Positions 18,599-30,444 of a stretch of 64,000 bases of DNA are shown here, piece after piece. Position numbers and translations under genes: made by a program. Numbering within the stretch: the first letter of the stretch is position 1; each line of letters starts with the position of its first letter. Below the pieces are notes generated by a model. The model searched no databases and had not been told where the DNA came from. It worked only from the letters and a program-made list of their open reading frames with translations. Source of the DNA: Peltaster fructicola (lineage: Eukaryota > Ascomycota > Dothideomycetes); assembly GCA_001592805.2 (NCBI GenBank), contig CP051139.1, forward strand, positions 4,650,001 to 4,714,000. Direction: 5' to 3'.

Positions 18599-21500
18599 CT
18601 AGAGACTGATTGTTGATGGGTACGACGCAATCGCTTCGCCGAATGTGAAGTCGAGCGCATTCTTTTGAGCAGTCGCTTGACAGCTTGCGCCAGGCACAAG
18701 TGCGATGAGTCGGAAGGCGATTGTATCAACGACACCCTCAAGAGCGCGAATTGCTGCTGCTATCGGAGGTCCAGCTGCAGGAATGGCCGAGATCAAGCCA
18801 GCTTTGCCAATGACAATGTTGAGAAGTGCCTGATGAACTTGTACAAACTGCGAGCGCGGATCAGTCTGTTGCATTTTGCTCCCTTGCCGCGAGATCATAC
18901 CTTAGTGAGTGCAATCACGATCGCTGCCTGATCACATTCCGCATCGAATGGGTTGATCTGACCTAGTGTTGTAATATCCTGAGTGACGGCGGTCACAATT
19001 TGACCAAAGCCGGTGACTAGTGACTATGTGCATAATTAGTATGCTGTACAACTCACTTCTAAGTTAATGTATGTATACTTACAGCAGCTGCGGCAAGCCC
19101 AGTAAAGCTCGTTCCAAGATTATTAGCTGAAGAGATCAAATTCTGAGATGCTGTAGTGACGGCATTGATAGCGTTGATCACGGTCTGAGCTGAGCTGGCG
19201 ACTTGCGCAGCTGGGCAGCTTGGCAGTGCCGGACAACCTGTCGCTGTAGCTGTGGTAGTTGCCGCTGAAGTGGTCGACGAGGCGCCTGTTGCAGGATATG
19301 CTGTTGTAGCTTGGCTGAGTGTACCATCAATTGCCGACTGCTGAGCTGAGGCAGCACATTTGGCGTCTGCTGAGCCTAGGAGACCAATAATCCTGAAGGC
19401 GATGGTGTCCACTACACCTTCGAGGGCTCGTATAGCTGCAGCAATGGGTGGACCAGCGAGTGGCACTGTGGCAATAAGCCCGGACTTGCCAATCACTATG
19501 TTAAGGAGAGCTTGGTGTACTTGGACGAACTTTATCCTGTTAGCGGCCGTGTCTCTCGATGATGGTACCGCCTCACCTTCGTCAAGGCCGTCACGACGGC
19601 AAGCTGATCACATGCAGCGTCCAGAGGTTGAATAGCAGCCAGAGCAGTAATATCACTCGTTATTGTTGTGACTATGTTCGTGAATCCGGCGGCAACGGAC
19701 TAAATCTGGTGGTCAGTGATACGCTCAGCAGTAGAGGTACATTCGGTGCAAGCTGTGAGGTTAAGAGACTTACAGCAGCAGCGGCAAGGCCGGTGACACT
19801 GAGGTCAATATTGTTCGCTGAACCCTGAAGATCTTGCGAAAGTGTGGTAACCTGATTGATGGCATTTATGATGGTTTGGGCTGAGCCTGCTATCTGTGCA
19901 GCAGCGCAAGAAGCTGTTGGAAGTGGTGCACAGGTCCCAGCGGCCGCTCCAGCACTCGTGGTTGCCGTGACTGGGCTGCTCGAGTATGCAGCCACTGCTT
20001 GTTGAAGTGTACCATCGATGGCATTCTTTTGGACATTCGTTGCGCAATTCTCTGTTGGCGATGGGATCAGGGCTATCAAACGGAAAGCAACACTGTCCAC
20101 AATTGTCTCGATGGCCCGTATGGCAGCCGCGACAGGTGGCCCTGCTCCCGGTACTGAAGCGATCAGGCCAGCTTTTCCAATGACGATGTTGAGCAGGGCC
20201 TGATGTACTTGAACGAACTTGGTAAGCGCCGTGACAATCGCAACCTGGTCACATTCGGCGTCGAAGGGTTGCAATGAAGCCAGAGTGTTGAGGTCTGTTG
20301 TCAAACTTGAGACAATGGTGTTGAGCCCTTGTGCCACCTGGGCCGCAGCAGCTATGCCAGTCAGACTTGTGTCAACAGCATTAGCAGAGCTTTCCAGATT
20401 CTGCGAGGCAGTCGTAACGGCGTTGATTGCGTCTATTACACTTTGTGCCGAGCTTGCAATCTGAGCAGCAGCACAAGATGCGGTCGGCAAGGGCCCGCAA
20501 GTGCCAGATGGAGCCAAGGATGCCGTACTGCTTGATGGTACAGTCGACAGGCTCGTCGGCGAGCTGCTTGATGGTGTAGTCGAAAGGCTCGCCAGGGAGC
20601 TGCTCGGACTGCTGTTCGAATAGGCTCCAACAGCTTGCGCAAGCGTGGCATCAATAGCGGCTTGTTGTGCTTTGGCCTGACAGCTCTCTGTTGGTGACGG
20701 AAGGAGTGCAATGATCTGAAGAGCGATCGTGTCGACAATGCTCTCTAGACCTCTGATAGTCGTGGCAATTGGTGGACCGGCTGCTGGCACTTGTGATATC
20801 AATCCTGCCTTGCCTATAACAATGTTCAGTAGCGCCTGGTGCACTTGCACAAACTTGGTTAACGCAGTCACGACAGCTAGCTGATCGCATTCTACATCTA
20901 GAGGCTGTAGAGTCGGAAGAAGCTGGGCATCATTCGAAAGTGCAGTGATGATACTGGTGAACCCCTGAGCGACTTGCGATGCTGCTGCTAAGCCTGTCAA
21001 ACTGGTGTCAATGCTGTTCGCTGGTGCTTGGAGGTTCTGTGACTGAGTTGTGACCGCATTGATAGCATCTATGAGGGACTGAGCCGATGAGCCGATTTGA
21101 GCAGCTGCGCAAGAGCTCGTAGGAAGAGGACCACAGGTTCCTGTTGCGGTCGCCGAAGTAGTGCCTGTACCGGATGATGCACTCGAGACTTGGTTGGCCG
21201 ATGCATATGCAGCGTCCGCTTGCTGTAAAGTAGTGTCTATCGACGACTTCTGCGCCGCAGCTTGACAATTCTCAGCCGGAGATGAGATGAGGGAGATCAG
21301 CTTGAATGCTAGTGCATCAACAGCACCTTCCACAGCCCGGATTCCGGCAGCGACTGGAGGACCAGCACCAGGCACATTGCTAATCACACCGCTTTTTCCG
21401 ATCACAATACTCAGTAGGGCTTGGTGTACCTGGACGAACTTCGTCAAGGCTACTACCACAGCTACCTGATCGCACTCCGTGTTGAAAGCATTGACTGAGG

Positions 21501-24500
21501 ATAGTAGCTGTAGATCATTGCCGAGCGTGCTTGCGATGTTCGACAAGCCGGAGCCGACTTGGCCAGCAGCCAGGACACCGGCGGGCGTGTTGTCGATGCC
21601 ATTCGCCGAGCTCTGCAGGTTCTGAGAAGCAGTTGTGACATTGTTGATAGCATCGATGACTGACTGGGTAGATGTGGCGATCTGTGCTGCAGCGCAAGAA
21701 GTTGTTGGGAGTGGAGCACAGCTGGCCGATGCTGTCGAGGCTACCGATGCAGAGGAGACGCCAGGATTGATAGCTGAAGCTGATATAGGAATTGTAGGTG
21801 ACCCCGTCACAACTGATGTGTCGGACACTGCTGATGAGCCACCGGGCACCGATGTGACAGATTGTGGCAGTAGGCTAGTAGGCAATGCTGAGGCTGGAAC
21901 GCTTGAGGGTGTCAAGCCAATCACTACCTCAGTAGAGCCGTTATTGATGATTGTCGTTGTGAATGGGAGAGCGCCCGGTAGTACAGTTCCTGTAGATGTG
22001 CTGGGGACAAATGTCCCTGTCGGCACGCCAACAAGCACAGTATCACCATTGCTGTTCGTAATGGTCGTAACGAATGGAGCGCCGCCACTGGGAATGGGTA
22101 TTGTCAGGGTCAGTCCGCTGGTTGAAGACAAGCTGACCGTTAGTGAGGTTGCAGACGCAGATCCGGTGATAACTAGGAGGCTGGAAGGAGCGACCGATGA
22201 GCCGACAGGTATGGATATGCTCGATGAAGAGACGCCGGGAAGTGTGTCTGGTATCAAAGAGCTGCTGGGTTGTGTCACGGAGACAGAGCTACCGATGAAA
22301 GTAGGTGTGGTGTTCAGAGAGCCTGGGGATGTTGGTGTTGTTGTCGAAGTGACAAGGATGGTAGTCTGTCTTATAATGACAGTTGCTGTGATCGTTCCGC
22401 TCGTCTGACTGGTCGGAAATGCTGTGATGGGATCGCCTGTAGATACTGCATTTGAGATTGTGGAGGTTGTGACAACAGTCACAACAGCCTCTGTGGTCTG
22501 CACTGGAATCCCGGTAACAACAGTCGGATCAGTAGAGCCCGTGGGAACGAGCGCAATCACCGTTGTCGTGCTTCCAATGTAAAAAAAGCTGGATGTTCTT
22601 GCCGCATTTTGTGCCGACAAAGAAAATGGAGATGCTGTCGATGTGGTCGGCAGAGTCAGCAGAGTGGGTGTCGCTGAGCTCAACAGAGAAATTCCTGATG
22701 AGAGTGCAGTTGCGGGAGCGCCAGAGAAAAACGAGTCAATCGCAGAGCTTCCCAATGCTGAGCTTGGCGACGAGGAACCAACGCTTGAGCCGATCGGTAG
22801 CGAGATAGAGGGCAGCGGGATCGATGTGACGAATCCTGTAGCAGAGGCTCCCAATGCTGGGCTCGGCGATGAGGAACCAACGCTTGAGTCGATTGGTAGC
22901 GAGATGGAGGGCAGCGGGATCGATGTGACGAACCCTGTAGAGAATGGAAATGATTCAGCAGCAACTGATGATAAATCTAATATCGAAGATAGTGAGACCG
23001 GTGGAATAGATCCTCCAATAGAAGAAGAAATGCTTGGGGTGGTGCTCTGCAATGTCGAAGAGGCCGAGGACACCTGGGTGTTCGTGGCGCTCGGAGTCTG
23101 AACAACGATGAAAGCATCATCGCTTCCAGCAGTCGGACTCGTGGTGAAGATCTGTATAGAGGAGACGCTTGAGCCTGCATATGGTCCGGTCAAGGTACCA
23201 ACAGGATTGACTGTTACTCCGGATGCATCAGCGGGCGCAGCAGTGATAGTGCTAACTGCACCCGATAGGGTGAGTGCAAGGATTGTTGACGTCGTTCCGC
23301 CAATGTAGAAATACGATTGACTTGCTGTGTCACCAGATGATGAAGTGCCTGCCAGTGGGCCCAAAGTGGTTGGTGTCTCGATGACCAGCGTGGCCGGGAC
23401 AGTGCCAGCAGTTGGACTTGCGGAAAAGACAGTGATGGTAGTGCGACTGGCTCCATTGTAGCCGGCAGTGATAGTGGAAATATATGCGGGTGTAATGCCA
23501 TCCGGAGTTGCCACAGGTAATGCAGTAAGTATTGAGGTCCCGCCTGTTGCGAGGGTAATTGTTAATGTTGTCACAGTAGGTCCACCGATGTAGTAAGCAT
23601 TCGAAGAAGATTCAGTCAATGATGCTATGTTGGTAGACGGCGCTCCGGTCGGTAATGGCGTCTCAACGACCAATGTTGCCTGATTGGTGCCAGCAATTGG
23701 ACTCGTGGGAAGCAATGTCACAATTGTCTCGGTGACACCGCTGTATCCTATTGTGATAGTGGAGAGAGGAATGATTGTAATACCATCCGTGCTGGTCACA
23801 GGCAAAGCCGTGACAAGAGAGCTCAGACCATTCGTGTTTGTCAGTGTGAGTGTGGTTATGCTCGAGCCTCCAATGTAGAAAGGCGTTGTCGAAGGACCAT
23901 TGGTTGTCGTAAGTGGTGGGTTGGTAGACGGAGTTTCCACGATCAACGTGCCAGGATTGGCCCCAATGGTTGGACTGGCAGAGAAAAGTGTAACACTTGT
24001 GACGACGACACCGCTGTATCCGACAGAGATTGTCGTCTCGAAGACAGCAGTAACGCCACTGGTGAACAATGCTGGTGATGCAGTGATGAAGGAGTCCCCT
24101 CCAGTAGGGTTAGAGACTGTCAATGTCGTGACTGTGCTTCCACCAATGTAGAAAGATGCAGCTGGCGAGGATGCTTGGCCTGAAGTCGTTGTCGCAGCAG
24201 TCTGTGCTGGAGTCTCTATAATTACTGAGCCGATGTATGTATTCGACACCGGAGTCGTAGCAATCAAAGTGATTGTTGTAGTGGCAGTGCCGTCGTATGG
24301 TTCAGTAATGGTCAGGTAGCTGACTACAGCACTTCCAGTGGTGGGAAATGGCGTAGCTTCAACCGCCGTTGAGCTACCATCGGTTCCAACATATGTGATA
24401 GTATATAGTGTTGTACCGCCAATGTAGAAGGCACCATCCGTCGCTGTAAATATTCTTCTGGTAGTAGATGCCGAAACAGTAGGTAAAAGTGGTGGGTTGG

Positions 24501-26565
24501 TCGCACTGCTGGCGCCGCGACCAGGAGCTGATGTGCCGCCTGAAGAACCAAGTGGCGTCTCAATAACCTCGACACCATTGTTGACGCCTGGCGTGGGCGC
24601 TGTTGGGAAAAGTGTTATGGTAGTGCTATCACTCCCGCTATAACCAATAGTGATCGTCGAGGTAATCTCAACTGCTACTCCAGACGTAGAAGCTGGACTG
24701 GCAATCACCAGCGTAGATGTTCCATCTGATCCAACTGTAGTCAAAGTGGTGACTGTGCTACCACCAATGTAGTAGAATCCTGAAGTGACAGCAGGAGAGA
24801 TCACTTGACTTGGTGTTTCAATAATCAGAACACCATTGTCAACTCCAGGAGTCGGGCTCGCTGTGAATAGAGTGATGGTGGTATATGAAGCGCCATTGTA
24901 TGGTATTGTGACAGTGGACACGAAGTTGACCGTGACACCAGAGCTCGACGCCGGATCAGCTGTAACGACGGACGTTGAGCCGCCTGCTGCGGGTATAGTC
25001 AAGGTCGTCTTGGTAGCGCCACCGAAATAGAAGTATGAGGACTCGGCGGGAACCGAGACTAGTCCAGTACCTGCAGGTGTAGTTTGTGTTGCTGCGGTAG
25101 GGGTTTCAACAACAATTGTACCTTGAGCATTGCCTGGCGTCGGACTTGACGAGAATAGAGTGATAGTCGTGGTTGCAATACCGTTATAGGGAACACTGAT
25201 CGTTGTGATACCACTGACCAGCACGCCAGACGAGGCAGCCGGAGTTGCCGTTATGGTTCTTGCTGCTTGTGTCCCACTAGCCGGCACCACGATTGTCGTC
25301 ACTACCGTACCACCAAAATAGTAGAATGCTGAATCTAAAGCAGGTCTCGAGGTCGGCAAAAGCGATGACAGAGTGGGTACAATACTGCCAATAGTGGGTG
25401 TCTGCACAACTAGGAAGCCAGGGTCGACGCCGGAAGTAGGACTGGCTGTGAAGAATGTCAAGCTAGTGGTGCTCGATCCAGGATAACCAGCGGAGACAGT
25501 GGCTGTCAGTGACACTGTTACGTCTGTGGAAGAGATGATCGGTGCGCCGATAATGGTGGACGCAGCACTTCCATCATGACCAGTGACAATGATGGTCGTT
25601 GTTACGGATCCCCCGTAATAGTAGTAGTTGCTGGCTGCTGGAGCCAATGTCTCTACTACTAAGAGGGCAGGATCTGATCCTACCGTTGGGTAGCCAGAGA
25701 AGACTGTCAGAGTTCCAGCCTCTGTGCCTTGTGCCGCGACTTCAATAGTCCTGGTAATCTGTGCAGTAGCTCCCGTAACAGTGGATGCCGGTGTAGCCAC
25801 GAGCATCGTTGCTGGCCCATTTCCAGTAGCTGGTAATAGTAGTGTCGTAACCACAGTACCACCATAATAGTAGTATGCATTAGCCACTTGTGATGGCGAA
25901 GAGGCTGCACCAGAAGATACAGAAACTCCTGGTGTCTCAATAATCAGAAGGCCGTCGTTGCTGCCGGACGTCGGACATGCGGAGAGTAGAGTGAGCGAGG
26001 TTGCTGATCCTCCCGTATACTCAACAGTAAGTGTCGAAGTAATAATGACCACCACACCAGCTGTCGAGGCCAGTGGACTGGCGGTGATCGTGGTTTGGGG
26101 TGTGCCACCACTACCTGCCAAAGACAAGGTGGTAATGACGCTGCCGCCATAGTAATAGTTTCCAGGGAGCCCGCACGTCAAAGCAGGTTGTGTTGGGACG
26201 AGCGAGGATGTCAATACCCCTGGTGTTGGGCTGACACATGTCTCTGTGACCATAACGTTGTCTGAGATCGTGATAGTATGAACATCAGTAACAGTCTGCG
26301 TTTCGTAGAGCGTGTAGGTTGTCTCAATCGATGTCGGTGCCTTAGATATGGTGAGTGTCAGGCCTTCACATACAGTGAAAGGGCCAGTCGTTGCGATTGA
26401 AGTGTCGACAATAATTGGCTGTGCGAATATGAGTTCACCGACGTCTGTCTCGACCAGCTCAGTCGCAGAACAGACGTTGTGATCATCACGGCCCTGTGCC
26501 GCCAAATTGCGGGCAACTGTGCAGGATAGTGCAAACAGCACAAGTACACTTGGTTGTGACCACAT
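18599..26565 (-). CDS. Giant wall protein: 12 YxGG repeats plus five HsbA/galactomannoprotein modules
   Basis: Five exons (26565-19774, 19699-19577, 19529-19083, 19023-18901, 18847-18599) encode 2,577 residues. A signal peptide MWSQPSVLVLFALSCTVARN precedes a Cys-containing N-terminal domain (HNVCSATELVETD...VCEGLTLTISKAPTS) that is also present in the 30445-32798 protein. Then come about 12 repeats of 80-100 residues, each opening with an aromatic YYxGG motif (AYYYYGGTVVTTL, ASFYIGGSTVTTL), and a Ser-rich linker with a 33-residue tandem duplication. The C-terminal ~830 residues are five modules of the HsbA/cell-wall galactomannoprotein type: C-x-P-L-P-x(2)-S-C-AAAQI start, AINAVTTASQNL, ECDQ[LV]A[VI]VTALTKFVQVHQALLNIVIGK, and GPP[IV]AA-x-IRA-x-E. 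HsbA proteins bind hydrophobic surfaces; related Mp1 proteins bind lipids in internal pockets. The last two modules hold introns that the first three lack. No GPI tail is evident. Confidence 0.85.
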
Positions 26566-27478
26566 AGCTGCAGAAATGCAATGCTCTGTGCAATAGTATT
26601 ACTGTGACTAGGGCATTAAGACGTACACCTTTATGTTAGAGCATTTGCGCGTGGCGCGCTACAATGGTGCTCTGCGCTACCATGTGAACAGAAGCTCTCA
26701 AAAGGCCGCGATCACATTCCGCAAGGTCTACCTGGGTGGGCATATTGGCTCCTGAGTGTGTCAAGGCATTCCGTGGACGTGTTCGTGAAGTATGCTTACC
26801 AGCACGATCGTACTGACCTTGGAAATGCAAGAATGTGTGTAGCTCCGGTATCCGTCTAGGTATACAGGCAAAGCTTGCAGGCTGGTCGGTAATTGTGTAT
26901 GCAAGCGTCTGGCTCCTGGACTTAGAACCATGCCTTCCATTCGCCATACTGTTGTCATCATAATGTTATGTTGTCGAGCTCTTGACACATCTGGCCGTCT
27001 GCAAGATAGTCGTCTGCCGAACATGATTTCGTGGCTGTGATTGTAGACTACGCCCACACACACATTCCCCGTCTTGGGTCGTTGCATGCTCTCGGTAGTG
27101 ATTGTGGAAGATCGTGGTAATGGTAAGGTAGTGGTGACATCTCATATTGGAAGGAATTCATCTTCCGTTGCAGTACAGACTGCTTCCAAGAGGTCAGTAC
27201 ATTCTTGTCGATGATGCTCTCCGGTAATGCTCAACGCATATTAGTGGTACGCGACCCGGTATGCACATTCCGTGCCTGATGTGATGAAAGCATAACGGCG
27301 TTGACAGCTTACTATAAGGCCATGATCTCATGGGAACGTACCTTTCCATGCTGTCCATTCGAACTCCATCGTCACAGCTGTCGACCACCAAGGATTCGCA
27401 GCGGATACTTTTTCCATCCTCGAGCCGCAAAGTTTAGGTGTGCTGCGTGACGGACGCAGTCTTTGCATGAGTGCAAAA
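26566..27478. other. Divergent intergenic region between two wall-protein genes
   Basis: About 900 bases that should carry both promoters. Short minus-strand frames exist, one with a GTACGT donor near 27340, but none forms a convincing gene. Confidence 0.5.
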
Positions 27479-28336
27479 ATGTTGGAACGCAAGGAGCAAT
27501 GGAGGACAGTGGCTATTCTCGCGATAGTTGCCTCGCTTGGCGAAGCCCAAAGCACTATATGCCGCTCAAGCACTACCATCAGCATTCCAGCAGCCACCCG
27601 CATATTGCAAGCTGCTTCGACATGTGCCTCACCTGGTCTATCGTCAGCACCTACAGGAGCATACACCACGATCTATCAGACTACATATCTCGAGTTCTGT
27701 CCGACTGGTCTGCAGCCAAAGACATATACCGTGACCGAGTCATGCTCAGCAGGCCAATCTACCGCACGACCTGCTGGCTATGTCCCTCAGGGGTTCACAA
27801 CGACTGTCACAGAATGTCATGTTTGTGGCAACACACCTATTACAGCTACATTGACCATACCATGCTCTAGCTGCACGCACTCCGGACATGCACAGCCGAC
27901 ACTCCCCTCAGACAGCGGTAACACGAATCCTATACCGGGCCATGACTCGTCCAGCACAACACAAGGTGCTAGTCCTCCGAATGAGGCCGGAATACCACAT
28001 GCTGGAGGGACTCCCGGCGCTGGAGACTCACAGTGCACCGGAGGCGACTGCGCACAGCCAAGCGCCAACGCTGAGGGAGGCGCCGGAACTTCTCCAGGAG
28101 CTTCATCGCCGCCTTCTCCTGTCATTGGAGGAGTGACAACTGAGCAACAGACTCCCACTGCAAGCACACACTCGCAAGCTCAGCCTGAGTGCTCTGGACC
28201 TGGTTGTCATAGCACTGGGTCGAGCACAGGCAGTCCAGCACATTTCACTGGATCAGCATCAAAACAACCAACTCGAGGCGTCACGAGCGTGCTCGCAGTG
28301 CTCACCCTCATCTTTTCTACACTCATATGTGGATGA
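27479..28336 (+). CDS. GPI-anchored, Cys-containing cell-wall protein
   Basis: The preferred start at 27479 gives MLERKEQWRTVAILAIVASL, a signal peptide, and 285 residues; an in-frame ATG 12 nt upstream is possible. The mature N-terminal half has paired cysteines and Thr-rich strands (TTIYQTTYLEFCPTGLQ, TVTESCSAGQ, TTTVTECHVCGN, PCSSCTHSGH). This pattern recurs in short mould GPI wall proteins. The second half is a Gly/Pro/Ser/Thr linker with repeated C-x-G-x-x-C pairs (SQCTGGDCAQ, PECSGPGCHS). The end, GVTSVLAVLTLIFSTLICG, is hydrophobic after small residues, as needed for a GPI anchor signal. It is expected at the plasma membrane or wall. There is no catalytic motif, so a structural or surface role is likely. 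The specific family is not identified. Confidence 0.72.
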   Translation: MLERKEQWRTVAILAIVASLGEAQSTICRSSTTISIPAATRILQAASTCASPGLSSAPTGAYTTIYQTTYLEFCPTGLQPKTYTVTESCSAGQSTARPAGYVPQGFTTTVTECHVCGNTPITATLTIPCSSCTHSGHAQPTLPSDSGNTNPIPGHDSSSTTQGASPPNEAGIPHAGGTPGAGDSQCTGGDCAQPSANAEGGAGTSPGASSPPSPVIGGVTTEQQTPTASTHSQAQPECSGPGCHSTGSSTGSPAHFTGSASKQPTRGVTSVLAVLTLIFSTLICG

Positions 28337-28994
28337 TCAATGAGTCTGCTAGGCCTATGGTCACTCCAGTATCGCTCTCTGCTTCCTCTTTGTGGTTACT
28401 TTGTGTTTGTATCGTTCTTTCCTACTCTCTTCATATCTTCATAGATTGTATCTGTGATCCATCTTGTTCCGTTCTACGATTATGCTCCATACCCTAGAGA
28501 CGCAGCTTTCCGTCATACTCAAATGTCAATGTGATGCTGGAACGCTCTTAGAGAAGTCATAACATGGTGCGGAAGCAGTTTGAAGCATCAGACACCTCGG
28601 GTGATGCATAGATCCTTGCAATGACACTACACGACAGGTAGTCCTATAGCTCACGTTGCGGTCAATGTGTTTCGTTTCTCACTGGCAGCAGGGAGCCAGC
28701 TTGCAAGGCTGCGAATCTTGAGGTGTCCTCTGACGAAGTCTGTCTCTAGTCTCGGCGAGTCTCAGCTAGAGGAGCTATCACTATCTTTGAAAGGCAGTGG
28801 CATCGGGACACACAATCGCGGATAACAAAGACAGGAGACGACTTCTACCATAGTTGTTTTTGAGCGCAACATACGCAAATGTTCTAGTCCAAGCAGATAG
28901 TGGCTTCGGAGTTGTCTGTGTATCCAGCACGAGAAGCACAGATACAGATCAACCTGCGTCCTCCATCATGAACCAGGCGTCCTTGTCCTACGTC
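28337..28994. other. Intergenic, convergent 3' ends
   Basis: About 660 bases between convergent genes; pyrimidine-rich 3' flank at the left, nothing else recognised. Confidence 0.55.
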
Positions 28995-30102
28995 TTACGC
29001 TCCATTCCTCAGTAGCTGAATGACATTGAAGATCCGGAGGCCCTGAGCAGGGGTGAAAGTGGTTGAACAATACTCGTTCGTATAGTCCATGTAATTGTTG
29101 ATCGGGTCCGGACCGGCGAGACCTTGAGGTGACCATGGCGTCAGGGAGATCGGGCTCTGATATGTATAACCGGAGTCAGGACAAGAGTCCTGTGATGAGG
29201 GACAATCACCTGTAAAGCTTGCTGTCAGCCGTTCGAGTTCGATAGCTATGCTCATGCGTCCACAACTTACGACCTTGCACCGACTGCTGTGGTGTGTCAA
29301 ACACGAAGTCGCCATAATCGTCACCGTCGCACGTATCGCCTTGAAAAGTGTGATAAAGACCTGCCCAATGACCAGTTTCATGCGTCAAGATATAGCCAGT
29401 GTTGTAACCTTCTAAGGATCCTCCTGTGATGCAGCTAGATCTCAGGCTGACACCATCAAAAGAGTAAGCCGCTGGTGTGTTGTAGAATTCCTTGATGCCA
29501 TACACAGCTGGAGTGCCCAGACCAAGCAATATCGAACCTGCAGGAATGCCTGGAGTACTCGTGCCGGATTGAAAGTTGCTCTGTACGTAAACGTTGAGTT
29601 CGTCGTACGTACCGTTTCTAAGAGCTTGACGCATTGCACTATCGTCACCGTTCGATGCCCAGGTGGCGTTGATCACTCGATCAATCGAAAGTAAACGAAA
29701 GGCGATTCCTGCTGAGCTGTATGCACGATTCATGAATGCCACCTGGTCAGCTACTTGCTGATCGGAGACATAATCTGGTCCTCCAGGCAAGGCCGAATCC
29801 TCGTCTGTGACAATGTGGAAGTGCGTCGAGATCGTGTACAGGATTACTGCACTAGTGCTTTGGCGGCTAGACAACAAGCGCGAATGACGATCTGTGCTTA
29901 GCGTGCTTCCTGCTCCTCTTTTACTTGATGAGGAGGTGTGAACTCCGAACCCTCCTCTTCTAGCTGCCTCTGCTTCATGCAACGGAGTCATGTCAGTCAG
30001 ACATGGTCGAAAGTCTGCTGGTAAGTCCGTCTTGTGTATCATTTTCGCGGACACATTGCTGATTATTGCCAACCAGATGTGTAGCACAATCGAAAGCCGC
30101 AT
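28995..30102 (-). CDS. Secreted M43-type (pappalysin-like) metalloprotease
   Basis: Exon 1 (30102-29271) and exon 2 (29209-28995) are joined across a 61-nt intron (GTAAGT..ACAG) to give 348 residues. The ATG at 30102 opens a signal peptide MRLSIVLHIWLAIISNVSA. A pro-region precedes the catalytic domain, which starts near HFHIVTDEDSALPGG. The zinc site is HETGHWAGLYH, a full HEXXHXXGXXH metzincin motif, and the downstream NNYMDYTNEYC holds the Met-turn; both match fungal extracellular metalloproteases of family M43B. Cysteines around SSCITGGS, DTCDGDDYGDF and RDCPSSQDSC should form disulfides. It is predicted to be secreted and to cut extracellular protein. It sits between two wall-protein genes and is divergent from the PAN/Apple-like gene, sharing a ~340-bp promoter region with it. 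Nothing in the active site looks damaged. Confidence 0.88.
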
Positions 30103-30444
30103 CCTTGTGTCGTGGGAGGGTTGTGACAAACAAATCGCCCAACGATTGAGACGACACAGAGCTATTGAAGCAATAAACTCTTACGAACGCGACATAAGCA
30201 TGCTCAATGCATTCCACCAGACCCAAGGGTATCGAGATTGCGCAATATACCAGGGAAAAGCATTCCGATTGGCAGCTTTCAGCACAACGTCGAGGAATGT
30301 ATATGGAACGCAATGGAATGTAAGGACAAGCATAGTGTCCTCTTATCACAATGCGATAGGTCGAGCCTGCTCAGCTTACACGAAACAGACATCCTATTTA
30401 GCTATGAGCGACTTGCCGGGCCATGCGTGTCATTGCACTAAAAA
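30103..30444. promoter_or_regulatory. Divergent promoter region, metalloprotease / PAN-like wall protein
   Basis: The 342 bases separate two divergent starts and so must hold both promoters. No specific binding site could be identified by eye. Confidence 0.45.

Noticed and set aside
21635-23101. Plus-strand frames of 257 and 152 residues
   Set aside because: Antisense shadows of the Ser/Thr-rich linker and stalk of the HsbA-repeat gene.
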